Assembly (NCBI RefSeq): GCF_963678635.1
Contig: NC_087067.1
Coordinates: forward strand, 53,498,233-53,562,232
DNA length: 64,000 nucleotides
Origin: Symsagittifera roscoffensis
Lineage: Eukaryota > Xenacoelomorpha > Acoela > Convolutidae
Reading direction: 5' to 3'
The notes beneath the pieces were generated by a model. The model had not been told where the DNA came from. It saw nothing but the letters and a program-made list of their open reading frames with translations, and did not search any database. The position numbers were made by a program, and so were the translations under genes. This document shows positions 1 through 10,652 of the stretch, in pieces (the first letter of the stretch is position 1; each line of letters begins with the position of its first letter).

Positions 1-819
1 GATCTCTTCATGCAGACTTTCTCTCTTGACGTGGGCTGCCTTTTCAGGTTCACTCATTCTTATGGACATCTGTTCATTCTGTCCTCCTATACTACCCAAT
101 ATGTTGGTCGAGGCTTCTTCATTTGATGCCCTGTTTTCTACTAATGGCGTCACAAGTGGCGGTGTCACCCTGTCGATCCCAGGTAGCTTAGTGGTGGTCG
201 AGATTCGGGCTTTGATTCTTTGCCTCGACGTCTTTTCACTATCCGCCTCTAGATCCACCGGTGCGTTGTTTAGCCCTGTGTTCCTACTCTCCCCAGTTCG
301 AATTTCCGAGTTCGTCATATTCACATAGTCTCCTGAATGGCCTGATCCGTTTGTGGTCTTGCTTATTGTCCTCACCACACCAAATTGGTCCATGGTACCA
401 GTCTCTCTATCGGTGTATGCGTCATTCTCCTGAGTCGAGCTATTGAGGCTGACTTGAGATCCAAAGTCATCTTTCCCGTCATTGTCCTCTTCTTCTACCT
501 GGGTTTCTGCTTCATCGCATGTACCCCCCGCTCCCATAAAAAAGGAAAGAAGTTTCCTAAAGTGTTCTTCACTCTTTCTGAAAAAGATTGAAAACGTTGC
601 CGGTTTTTCCGTCATGCCAACCATCATGGTGTTGTCTGTGGGTGATCTTGTAATCGCCACATTTTCATTAGAGATGTCGGACAGTTCCGACATCTCTTCT
701 TGGTCCAGGGTCCCGGTGGAAGTGGCAAAATCTTGGCCTTGTTCTACCGGAGTAGATTCACTCGCCAATTTTCTGTTTCCTCTCCCTTTCGGTCCATGTC
801 CCTTCTGGTTCCCATCCAT
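1..819 (-). CDS. Partial Gag-like ORF running off the left edge
   Basis: This reading frame is open for 273 codons from an ATG at 819 down to base 1, with no stop, so its 3' end lies outside the window. The start is the first ATG after an in-frame TAA about 30 bases upstream. The protein opens with a short Gly/Lys/Arg-rich basic stretch (GHGPKGRGNRK), followed by a long Ser/Thr/Glu/Asp-rich, probably disordered region. I recognise no domain. It contains the pentapeptide MMVGM, also found near the start of the Gag at 63,272, and has a similar acidic, Thr-rich texture, so a Gag N-terminus of a related element is my best guess. It abuts the array's internal block, which starts near 863. It could instead be an unrelated retroelement ORF. 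Confidence 0.45.
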   Translation of the reverse strand, partial: MDGNQKGHGPKGRGNRKLASESTPVEQGQDFATSTGTLDQEEMSELSDISNENVAITRSPTDNTMMVGMTEKPATFSIFFRKSEEHFRKLLSFFMGAGGTCDEAETQVEEEDNDGKDDFGSQVSLNSSTQENDAYTDRETGTMDQFGVVRTISKTTNGSGHSGDYVNMTNSEIRTGESRNTGLNNAPVDLEADSEKTSRQRIKARISTTTKLPGIDRVTPPLVTPLVENRASNEEASTNILGSIGGQNEQMSIRMSEPEKAAHVKRESLHEEI

Positions 820-862
820 GGCAGGAACGAATGGACCTCTACCTCTAACATTTGCTTTTTAA

Positions 863-3453
863 CAGTCCTTTGATACCTATCTGCCTTCGGATTGCCCGAG
901 CTAGACCTACTTAGATCCTCAGGGCAATCATTTTCCCAAAAACGATTTGGATTTCGATCCACACAAATCAGTTACAAGCTCTTTATCAATTTAGACTTAG
1001 TGTTGCGAATATCCGAGTTTAGACCTGTTTTGTTTTGTTCTGGTCTTTTAAAAAAGGCAAGTTACCAGTGCAGTCACTGGTTCCTAGCCTGTCTCTTAAA
1101 AACCCAATACCTTTTAGTATTATCTTTTCTTCTGTCTACTTAAGTCTTAACAAAAATAGTACCCCTCCGGATTGGCAAAAATAGTACCCCCCTGGATTGA
1201 CAAAAACAGTACCCATCCGGATTGGCAAAAACAGGACCCCTCCGGATTTGCGAAATTGGGACCCTTTCGGCTTGACAAAATTGGGACCCCTCCGGATCGG
1301 CAAAATTTGGGACCTTCCGGATTGGGACCCCTCCGGGTTTGTAAAAATAGCTTTTCAGAGACTTACAAAATTTTCACCCGATACCCTTCCGGATACGTTC
1401 TCCGATGCTATTATGCTGTTTGAACTAACTAGGAGGGGTGTATTTTTTTTCCCTAGACCCTTCCGGATTGAAGCTAAGCCTCTTATTTGACAATTCACCT
1501 TAACTGTGAAGGGTCTTAACACTAGCCTAGTTTCGATTCGACTAGGGTTTTCTGCTTCCCTCAGCCTTCCCTTTTTGTCTAGAGCAGCGTAAAATTGCCT
1601 TATTCAACCGTTGCTACCCTTTTGTAGAGGTGTAAGGGCTTTCCAAAAATTTTTTTTTAAAACATGAAGGGTCTACCTTCCCGAATTACTGAATTTGCTA
1701 AAAACAATCTTAAAAAATTTTCGCGCTCATTTTTGTAAATAAATGATAATTTTATGAGTAAGTTCGCCTAATTTCTAATCTAATGGTACCATGATAGACT
1801 GGATTTGTCCAGTAGTTCCAAAGTTATCAACCAAAACGTCTTTTTCCTAAAATCAAAAAAAAAATCTCTTATAGGTTCCGCCTAACTTTTTTCGTAATTC
1901 TGCTCTTTTCGACCTAAAAATGATTGATCCGAGCTCAGAAGGCCTATTTTCTTCTATTTCAAGGCAAAAAATTGATCTTAAACATTCCAGCTGAAAAAGT
2001 TTGCCAAAAAAATGCTATTTGTACCCCTCCGGATTGATGAATCCACTAAATCAAACACGTTAAATTCGATTTCTCTGTAACCCGGAAGGTTGCCGTCAAA
2101 CGGATTTTAAAACCTGTCGATTCACTAGTGAACGTTGTCTGAACAACAATTCTTACTGTCCTAAATCAAAATTTACAAAAAAAATTTTCTGTAGCGTTTC
2201 GTTTCTTCAAAAATTTAGACGATTCGGTTTTTGGTACCCAATTAGTTCCAACCACTTCCGAACTAAACTTAACCGGTTCTACCTATTATAGTAGTACAGT
2301 TACGATGTAACTCATTATTTTAGCGCTTTTTTTTGTTTCAAAAAATATCGATATCTCAAAAATCGCGATTCGTGGGGGGATCAAAATATCGCTATTTTGA
2401 CCCTAAAAACCGGTCTGCTTACTATGTTTTTTTTACTGGAAAACGGTATAAAGGTACTAATATAGGCTGTATAAATAAAAAAATAATATTAATACTATAC
2501 CCCTCCGGGTTTGTTCAATCTCCGAATTAAGGTGCTTAACTCGGAAATTCACAGTTCCGTGAAGGGTCACTACAATGCAGTCACTGTCGAGCACCCCACA
2601 GAGTATCTTACTTTTTGTACCAAAATGGATACAAATTTTAACGATACCAACAGTAGATTGTTGTTGTCCTTGAGCCCCTTCTTGTCGCTCTTTGAACTGC
2701 CTGCCGGATATCTGTCTTTTTCACTAATCCGAGACCCTTCCAGATTGAGCGCAAATTAGCATTAACGTGCTAAAATACTCAAATAACTACAAGCGACACA
2801 AACGGGCCACAAAAATGATCGTAGCGATCCTGAATGGTATAAATGCCTGTAATAACAAAATATCTAACACCAATAAATGAGAGGGTTGGATCACATCTCG
2901 TCTGGTGTGATGATTTCTACTGATTTTACACTTTTTTTTTTACTGTTTTTGGTTTTTTCGGTTATTTTTTATGTTTTTTGTTTTTGTTCGGTACTATACT
3001 ACTTTTTGTTCGGTTTCTTGTATATCTTGAAGTGTTTTTGGTCACAAACCTATCAGGGAACGAGAGAACAGCCAATCCCCCCCCCCACCCACCCTTCCTG
3101 GAACGTGATTTTTCGGTCTTAACTAAGTTAAAAAACTATTCACGGGAATGAGGAAGGCTTCCGCGTTCCGAACTACCCTTCCGCCCCGGCGGTATGGGCC
3201 TATTAAAGGGCGTTATTGTAGACCTCCGCTCGGCGCGGAGTGCTCGTTAACGGTTCTGCCCGTCATGATGCTAAAAAGAACAACACGTAGGAGCGCAATA
3301 AAAACGTCTATGTAACATTCGCCCGGAAGTTCACATCGACGTGAAATAAAGCTAGGTTCTAAAACGACTGGCTAGCGTCTAAGATCAGCTTCATATGCTT
3401 TTAACCGTCTCTACCAAAGCCAGTTCTTTGTGTGGTCCTTTAAAATCGGGTCG
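863..3453 (+). repeat. Internal block Q of the non-coding array element, first copy
   Basis: This 2.6 kb block recurs at about 17,540, 28,600, 34,200 and 39,800. Homology starts sharply at about 863, where the Gag-like ORF replaces the sequence found to the left of the block in other units. It is AT-rich with T-rich runs and contains the 25-bp minisatellite. The motif ACCCYTCCGGATT is scattered beyond the minisatellite (about 1,380, 1,456, 2,027 and 2,497). Short ORFs occur on both strands but are not conserved as proteins. I see no gene in it. Confidence 0.8.
1151..1345 (+). repeat. 25-bp minisatellite (about 8 units)
   Basis: Head-to-tail units carry the core ACCCCTCCGGATTGGCAAAA with period 25. 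They drift from an AGTACCCCTCC form on the left to a GGGACCCTTTCGG form on the right. Because 25 is not a multiple of three, all three frames are sampled, and several are open on both strands, which produces spurious Pro/Gly-rich ORFs. Confidence 0.9.
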
Positions 3454-5232
3454 ACAAAATCTTAACTGTTTTTTTTTGGGTTACCGGCCAGAACACGCAG
3501 ATTAACTTAGTTAGATGCAAAATAGTGGGCTCATGGCTGGGTCTCAGTATCCCCAGACCACGAGGCACGAGTCACTCCTAAAAACAGAGCTACTATTTAC
3601 TTATTGTATTACTATTCTTTTTGTTCAGTAGATAAAAATCATCATATCCATCGGAGATGGATCAACCCTTTCCCTCAACTCCTAGCTTCTCATTATCTGA
3701 AAATGAAACCGGATGTTAATTATATTCAATTCAGGACATAACCAGGAAGCTAAAAATTTATATAAAACAGTTTGAGTCTTGGGCCCGATACCCCTCCGCA
3801 TTCTGGAATCCGGGGAAAAAACGTCCTTATTTCTTTTGGGAAGGCTGGACACGTCGTCCCAACACCCTTCCTCGTTCATGTGAATTACTTTGTAACGATT
3901 GTAGCGGCACAATCGTTACAACTCGGAAAGATTTCTGACAATTTTCAATTCTATCTGTCGTTATTTCTTCGTAGTTGTTTTCACTGCAACTATTGTTGTT
4001 CTGTTTTTCTTTTATTATTTCTCCAAAATGGCGGTTTCAGCATTTCTCAGAATATGACGTCACAATTCGAAATTTTAAAAATTCAAAATACCAGAATATT
4101 CTGACCTTCACAGTTTGTCTAATCGTTCAAATCACGTCCTTAATATGTCAAAACCGTCAATCTTCCAGGTCAGATAATCTTTTCTGATCGATAAAATTTC
4201 GAATACGAAATTGCATTTTCGTACATTCTGGTCGACTGTCACACAGGGAAAAGGAAAGGGACTTGAGTGTGAACTCGGATGAAATCTGAGGTCACGGAAG
4301 AGAAATTGAAATGAAACAAAATATTGTTATTAATATGCTATATCTTTTATATAAATCAAAACACTGCATGACAATTTTCTTATTGGATAAGACAAAAGAA
4401 AATTTAATCATTTTCTTGCAAAGCTGAAATTCAGGGTGCAGGTGAATGTAGATTTTGATTGCTGTTTAGCAATAATGTGACAATTTTGCATGGCTGTGAG
4501 TTTTGGTGTGTAGATAAAATTAAATATGCTGCAAACTTCTGTAAATGACCACTATCACTGTATCTTGAGATGCACTCAATTTTCTGGGGACTCACTGACA
4601 GACAACGACCCGCAAACAGGACATCAATCTTGATTCCGGGGAGTAGGTGCCAGACGGTCATTTTTGGAAGTTTGACCTTGACCGATGCAAAAGGCTTGAT
4701 TTTTGGGTGAAATGTTATTTTTCAAAAATTCAAATTGAGCATGTCTTGCTCAAAATTCTCGCGACAGCAGAAAATACCAGTAAAAAAAAGATCAGAAGAT
4801 TCAAACAAGCGTGGGAAAATAGTCAAAAATAGCAGCGAGAAATTGCTATTCGCAATTTCCGATATTTAATTCGAACGATAGTAGAGCTGTCTTATTCGAA
4901 ACAGAAGGCAGAGCGATCTCGAGTAAAGAAGAGATAAGTTAGAAGTGGGCCAGATGAACCTTCGGTGGAAAGGTGGAACACCGAAGTCTCCCAATGGTCC
5001 AGAACCAAAACTCGTCTCTTGAGTTTAAGCTGACGTATTCAAAACTTTTTGAGTTAAACTTGATTACCCCATTTATGCTAGAGTTACTTAATAAATTAGT
5101 TACTCAATTCTAGAGGTCGTGCTGGTATGTGAGTGCCCAATTTAAATTTCTTGAGTGTGTTTTATATTGATATGTTGAGTTAGGGAGAGTTTAGGTTGAT
5201 CCATCTGAAATGGATCAAAGGTCCACTGTCTA
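3454..5232 (+). repeat. 1,775-bp tandem repeat unit 1 (R)
   Basis: Unit 1 runs from ACAAAATCTT to the next occurrence of the same junction; its landmark GGGTTACCGG recurs every 1,774-1,775 bp. It consists of about 800 bp of element-internal 3' sequence, a purine-rich tract (about 4,246-4,262) and about 970 bp of truncated candidate LTR starting TTGAGTGTG at 4,263. It holds several perfect hairpins and no credible gene. It differs from units 2 and 3 at scattered positions. Confidence 0.85.
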
Positions 5233-7007
5233 ACAAAATCTTTACTGTTTTTGGGTTACCGGCCAGAACACGCAGATTAACTTAGTTAGATGCAAAATAG
5301 TGAGCTCATGGCTGGGTCTCAGTATCCCCAGACCACGAGGCACGAGTCACTCTTAAAACAGAGCTACTATTTACTTATTGTATTACTATTGTTTTTGTTC
5401 AGTAGATAAAAATCATCATAACCATCGGAGATGGATCAACCCTTTCCCTCAACTCCTAGCTTCTCATTATCTGAAAATGAAATCGGATGATGTTAATTAA
5501 ATTCAATTCAGGACATGGCCAGGAAGCTAAAAGTTTATATAAAACAGTTTGAGTCTTGGGCCCGAGACCCCTCCGGATTCTGAAATCCGGGGGAAAAACG
5601 TCCTTATTTCTTTTGGGAAGGCTGAACACGTCGTCCCAACACCCTTCCTCGTTCATGTGAATTACTCTGTAACGATTGTAGCGGCACAATCGTTACAACT
5701 CGGAGCGATTTCTGACATTTTCCAATTCTATCTGTCATTATTTCTTCGTAGTTGTTTTCACTGCAACTATTGTTGTTCTGTTTTTCTTTTGTTCTTTCTC
5801 CAAAATGGCCTTTTCAGCATTTCTCAGAATATGACGTGACAATTCGAAATTTTAAAAATTCAAAATACCAGAATATTCTGATTTTCACGGTTTGTCTAAT
5901 CGTTCAAATAACGTCCTTAATCTGTTAAAACCGTCAATATTCCAGGTCAGATAATAATTTGTGGTCGATAAAATTTCCAATACGAAATTGCATTTTCGTA
6001 CATTCTGGTCGACTGTCACACAGGGAAAAGGAACGGGACTTGAGTGTGAACTCGGATGAAATCTGAGGTCATGGAAGAGAATTTTAAATGAAACAAAATA
6101 TTGTTATTATTATGCTATATCTTTTATATAAATCAAAACGCTGCATGACAATTTTCTGATTGGATAAGACAAAAGAAATTTTAATCATTAGCTTGCAAAG
6201 CTGAAATTCAGGGTGCAGGTGCATGCAGATTTTGATTGCTGTTTAGCGATAATGTGACAATTTTGCATGGCTGTGAGTTTCGGTGTGTAGATAAAATTAA
6301 ATCTGATGCAAACTTTTGTAAATGACCACTAGCACTGTATCTTGAGACGCACTCAATTTTCTGGGGACTCACTGACAGACGATGACCCGCAAACAGGACA
6401 TTGATCTTGAGTCTGGGGAGTATGTGCCAGACGGTCATTTTTGAAATTTTGACCTTGACCGATGCAAAAGACTTGATTTTGGGGTGAAATGGTATTTTTC
6501 AAAAATTCAAGTTGAGCATGTCAAGCTCAAAATTCTCGCAACAACAGAAAATATCAATAAAAAAGATCAGAAGATTCGAACAAGCGCGGGAAAGTAGTCA
6601 AAAATAGCAGCGAGAAATTGCTATTCGCAATTTCCGATATTTAATTTGAACGATAGTAGAGCTGTCTCATTCGAAACAGAAGGCAAAGCGATCTCGAGTA
6701 AAGAAGATATAAGTTAGAAGTGGACCAGATGAACCTTCGGTGGAAAGGTGGAACACCGAAGTCTCCCAATGGTCCAGAACCAAAACTCGTCTCTTGAGTT
6801 TAAGCTGACGTATTCAAAACTTTTTGAGTTAAACTTGATTACCCCATTTATGCTAGAGTTACTTAATAAATTAGTTACTCAATTCTAGAGGTCGTGCTGG
6901 TATGTGAGTGCCCAATTTAAATTTCTTGAGTGTGTTTTATATTGATATGTTGAGTTAGGGAGAGTTTAGGTTGATCCATCTGAAATGGATCAAAGGTCCA
7001 CTGTCTA
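5233..7007 (+). repeat. 1,775-bp tandem repeat unit 2 (R)
   Basis: This unit is nearly identical to unit 3. The small chance ORFs in the two units translate identically, so the duplication is very recent. The purine tract and the truncated LTR start (6,040) sit at the same offset as in unit 1. The LTR portion ends at CCACTGTCT and is joined directly to the next unit's internal sequence. Confidence 0.9.
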
Positions 7008-8781
7008 ACAAAATCTTTACTGTTTTTGGGTTACCGGCCAGAACACGCAGATTAACTTAGTTAGATGCAAAATAGTGAGCTCATGGCTGGGTCTCAGTAT
7101 CCCCAGACCACGAGGCACGAGTCACTCTTAAAACAGAGCTACTATTTACTTATTGTATTACTATTGTTTTTGTTCAGTAGATAAAAATCATCATAACCAT
7201 CGGAGATGGATCAACCCTTTCCCTCAACTCCTAGCTTCTCATTATCTGAAAATGAAATCGGATGATGTTAATTAAATTCAATTCAGGACATGGCCAGGAA
7301 GCTAAAAGTTTATATAAAACAGTTTGAGTCTTGGGCCCGAGACCCCTCCGGATTCTGAAATCCGGGGGAAAAACGTCCTTATTTCTTTTGGGAAGGCTGA
7401 ACACGTCGTCCCAACACCCTTCCTCGTTCATGTGAATTACTCTGTAACGATTGTAGCGGCACAATCGTTACAACTCGGAGCGATTTCTGACATTTTCCAA
7501 TTCTATCTGTCATTATTTCTTCGTAGTTGTTTTCACTGCAACTATTGTTGTTCTGTTTTTCTTTTGTTCTTTCTCCAAAATGGCCTTTTCAGCATTTCTC
7601 AGAATATGACGTGACAATTCGAAATTTTAAAAATTCAAAATACCAGAATATTCTGATTTTCACGGTTTGTCTAATCGTTCAAATAACGTCCTTAATCTGT
7701 TAAAACCGTCAATATTCCAGGTCAGATAATAATTTGTGGTCGATAAAATTTCCAATACGAAATTGCATTTTCGTACATTCTGGTCGACTGTCACACAGGG
7801 AAAAGGAACGGGACTTGAGTGTGAACTCGGATGAAATCTGAGGTCATGGAAGAGAAATTTAAATGAAACAAAATATTGTTATTATTATGCTATATCTTTT
7901 ATATAAATCAAAACGCTGCATGACAATTTTCTGATTGGATAAGACAAAAGAAATTTTAATCATTAGCTTGCAAAGCTGAAATTCAGGGTGCAGGTGCATG
8001 CAGATTTTGATTGCTGTTTAGCGATAATGTGACAATTTTGCATGGCTGTGAGTTTCGGTGTGTAGATAAAATTAAATCTGATGCAAACTTTTGTAAATGA
8101 CCACTAGCACTGTATCTTGAGACGCACTCAATTTTCTGGGGACTCACTGACAGACGATGACCCGCAAACAGGACATTGATCTTGAGTCTGGGGAGTATGT
8201 GCCAGACGGTCATTTTTGAAATTTTGACCTTGACCGATGCAAAAGACTTGATTTTGGGGTGAAATGGTATTTTTCAAAAATTCAAGTTGAGCATGTCAAG
8301 CTCAAAATTCTCGCAACAACAGAAAATATCAATAAAAAAGATCAGAAGATTCGAACAAGCGCGGGAAAGTAGTCAAAAATAGCAGCGAGAAATTGCTATT
8401 CGCAATTTCCGATATTTAATTTGAACGATAGTAGAGCTGTCTCATTCGAAACAGAAGGCAAAGCGATCTCGAGTAAAGAAGATATAAGTTAGAAGTGGAC
8501 CAGATGAACCTTCGGTGGAAAGGTGGAACACCGAAGTCTCCCAATGGTCCAGAACCAAAACTCGTCTCTTTAGTTTAAACTGACGTATTCAAAACTTTTT
8601 GAGTTAAACTTGATTACCCCATTTATGCTAGAGTTACTTATTAACTTAGTTACTCAATTCTAGAGGTCGTGCTGGTTGTGAGTGCCCAATTTAAATTTCT
8701 TGAGTGTGTTTTATATTGATATGTTGAGTTAGGGAGAGTTTAGGTTGATCCATCTGAAATGGATCAAAGGTCCACTGTCTA
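7008..8781 (+). repeat. 1,775-bp tandem repeat unit 3 (R)
   Basis: Near-exact copy of unit 2. The truncated LTR begins at 7,815. Its last ~250 bp pick up small differences (for example a lost AT near 8,675) that resemble the single-copy R segments further right, which suggests the array grew from its middle. Confidence 0.9.
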
Positions 8782-9330
8782 ACAAAATCTTTACTGTTTT
8801 TGGGTTACCGGCCAGAACACGCAGATTAACTTAGTTAGATGCAAAATAGTGTGCTCATGGCTGGGTCTCAGTATCCCCAGACCACGAGGCACGAGTCACT
8901 CCTAAAAACAGAGCTACTATTTTCTTATTGTTTTACTATTGTTTTTGTTCAGTAGATAAAAATCATCATATCCATCGGAGTTGGATCAACCCTTTCCCTC
9001 AACTCCTAGCTTTTCATTATCTGAAAACTAATTTTGATGTTATTTAATTCAATTCAGGACATATCTGGAAGCTAAAAGTTCTGAAAATACACATTCAGTT
9101 TTCTGCTCGAGACCCTTCCGTATTCTGGAATGCGGACACGGAGCAGTCTTGTCATCCTTCTAGAAGGGTGGTAAAATCCTCCCAATGCTCTTCCTGATTC
9201 TCCGGAATTGCTCGGTAACGATTGTACAGCTACAATCGATACAATTCGGACAGTCTCGATTGTAACTTCAATTTAATTCACTCTTTTTCTTCACTTTCGA
9301 GAGTCACTATTGCTGTTTTTTAGACCTAAG
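8782..9330 (+). repeat. Partial, diverged fourth R unit at the array edge
   Basis: The first ~220 bp match units 1-3 closely. From about 9,000 the match becomes weak but still collinear: the hairpin, GAGACCCTTCCG and TAACGATTGT landmarks are retained with many substitutions and indels. The purine tract and LTR part are absent. This looks like an old edge copy next to recently homogenised units. Confidence 0.7.
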
Positions 9331-9530
9331 AATGGACAGTCCAAATTTCGGATCTATTCCTAAGATTGTCATTCGGTTATTCATGGTCACTAATTCCTTC
9401 TTACCCAGGGTCCTAATAACATAACACATAACATGACATAACACACCTATAACATGACATAACACACTTTTAGTATGACGCCTTCCTGCATGCAACCTAA
9501 ACTCAGCCTATACTTAAATAATATTTCTTA
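9331..9530. other. Spacer with a short AT-rich direct repeat
   Basis: Non-coding sequence between the diverged repeat edge and retroelement copy 1. It includes two exact copies of ATAACATGACATAACACAC, at 9,428-9,446 and 9,449-9,467 (period 21). I recognise nothing else here. Confidence 0.6.
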
Positions 9531-9968
9531 TGTTAATATACTTGTTTATTAGTATCAGAGAAGATTATCAGTGCATACATTCCCGTGGATGCAGTCGTCC
9601 TCTGTTTGGATCGTACACCGGAAGCGAGAGCTCCTTCACTTCCCTTTCCACAAGGAAGTATCTCAATCTCGTGAATTACATGACTAGATTTTCCGGGTCC
9701 ACGTGCCGCTTCTCCGTCGCCCTCGTCACCAAGAAGCATAAGTGCTTTCCCGGTATCTATGACGCCGCCGGAGGCAAAGCTGCTACGCCTCTTGATGCAG
9801 GCCTCTGCTTCCAAATGAATTCTATGTTTTTATATTCTCCCTTAAAATCCGCTGCTAACGCTGTCTTAAAACTCATGTCTGCTGTGATCGCTATCGCACA
9901 TGTTCTATTCGTGAGATTAAAATCGCTATCTGTCAACGTTATGCTACTTGAGTATTCATTTTTTAGTT
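9531..9968 (-). pseudogene. Macro-domain-like ORF, broken (copy 1)
   Basis: Translating the minus strand in shifting frames gives segments that match the macro-domain-like ORF at 54,593-55,138. They are a TDSDF...NRT start, ITADMSFK, WKQRP, the core GKHLCFLVTR and PVYDPNRG near the end. The copy is interrupted by in-frame stops and at least one frameshift, so no protein of useful length can be made. It follows the Pol C-terminal tail directly, as in the large element at the right. Copy 2 has lost this part. The macro assignment rests on the GG-x-AA-x-P block and the overall order of blocks; the ligand-binding glycines are not obvious. Confidence 0.55.
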
Positions 9969-10652
9969 AACATATGACTCAACTACTCTCCCTATGTCCG
10001 GTTTCTGAGGGTCCTCGTCTGTATCTGCTTCTAGATCACCTGTCTCTCTTGCTATTCTTAACTTTTTAATTAACAAATTTTCAGTGTGGGTAAGTCCTAC
10101 CCCCACTCCCGGGACAAAAATATCCATCGACGTCCCCGTCGATCGCATACCGGATATCAAATCGAGGTTGGAAGCCGGAATGAGTAATTGTCTTTCCTGG
10201 GCAGCCCAAGAGGGATCATCCCTTTCGGTTTTTACGTATTTCATGCTTCCACGATCTACATCTTGAACCGTGACACTGGTCTCCTTTGGGTCCGACGTCA
10301 TTTCGTTCAGCCATTCAAAGACACGCAGATTCGTCAAGTCTTGTTCATATGACTGCTGTTGCTCCTCGTCGATTTCTACCTCGGGCTTGGACCGGTCTTC
10401 GACCCACTCCTCGTCGTGATCATCGACTATGTCAAGGTCCTGTGACACAGTTATTTCTTCTAGACCCATTAATTCTTCCACTATCTTCTTTAGACCTACC
10501 AAGTCGTCTCCGTAAGGATTATACTTCTTCGTGAGTCTTGCCCTGTCACTCTGTCGAGTAGGTATCGTAAACGGAATATCCGGCTCCAAATTCTTGGGGA
10601 CCTCCATTTGTTCGGGGTCTTGCCAGTCCTCCTCTGCGTAAGGTAAGGTTTC
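9963..10652 (-). pseudogene. Pol C-terminal tail, copy 1
   Basis: The open stretch 10,607-9,963 encodes 214 residues of an acidic, low-complexity Pol tail ending in a sharply conserved block (GTSMDIFVPGVGVGLTHTEN), then about 40 more residues to a TAA. The same block ends the Pol of the large element (55,095-58,292). The rest of the tail is poorly conserved between the two. The conserved coding block coincides with a conserved DNA hairpin at 10,126-10,143. Upstream it continues the integrase pseudogene through a frameshift near 10,650. I know no function for the tail. Confidence 0.65.
10076..10143 (-). promoter_or_regulatory. Conserved hairpin block, copy 1
   Basis: Counterpart of 55,170-55,236, with the identical 18-base hairpin at 10,126-10,143. 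Confidence 0.5.

Noticed and set aside
1151..1345. CRISPR-like array
   Set aside because: Units are contiguous with no unique spacers, in a eukaryotic retroelement context; it is a minisatellite.
5456..5839. Identical small ORFs in tandem units (5,456-5,839 and 7,231-7,614)
   Set aside because: Identity reflects recent DNA duplication; the more diverged unit copies change length and frame.
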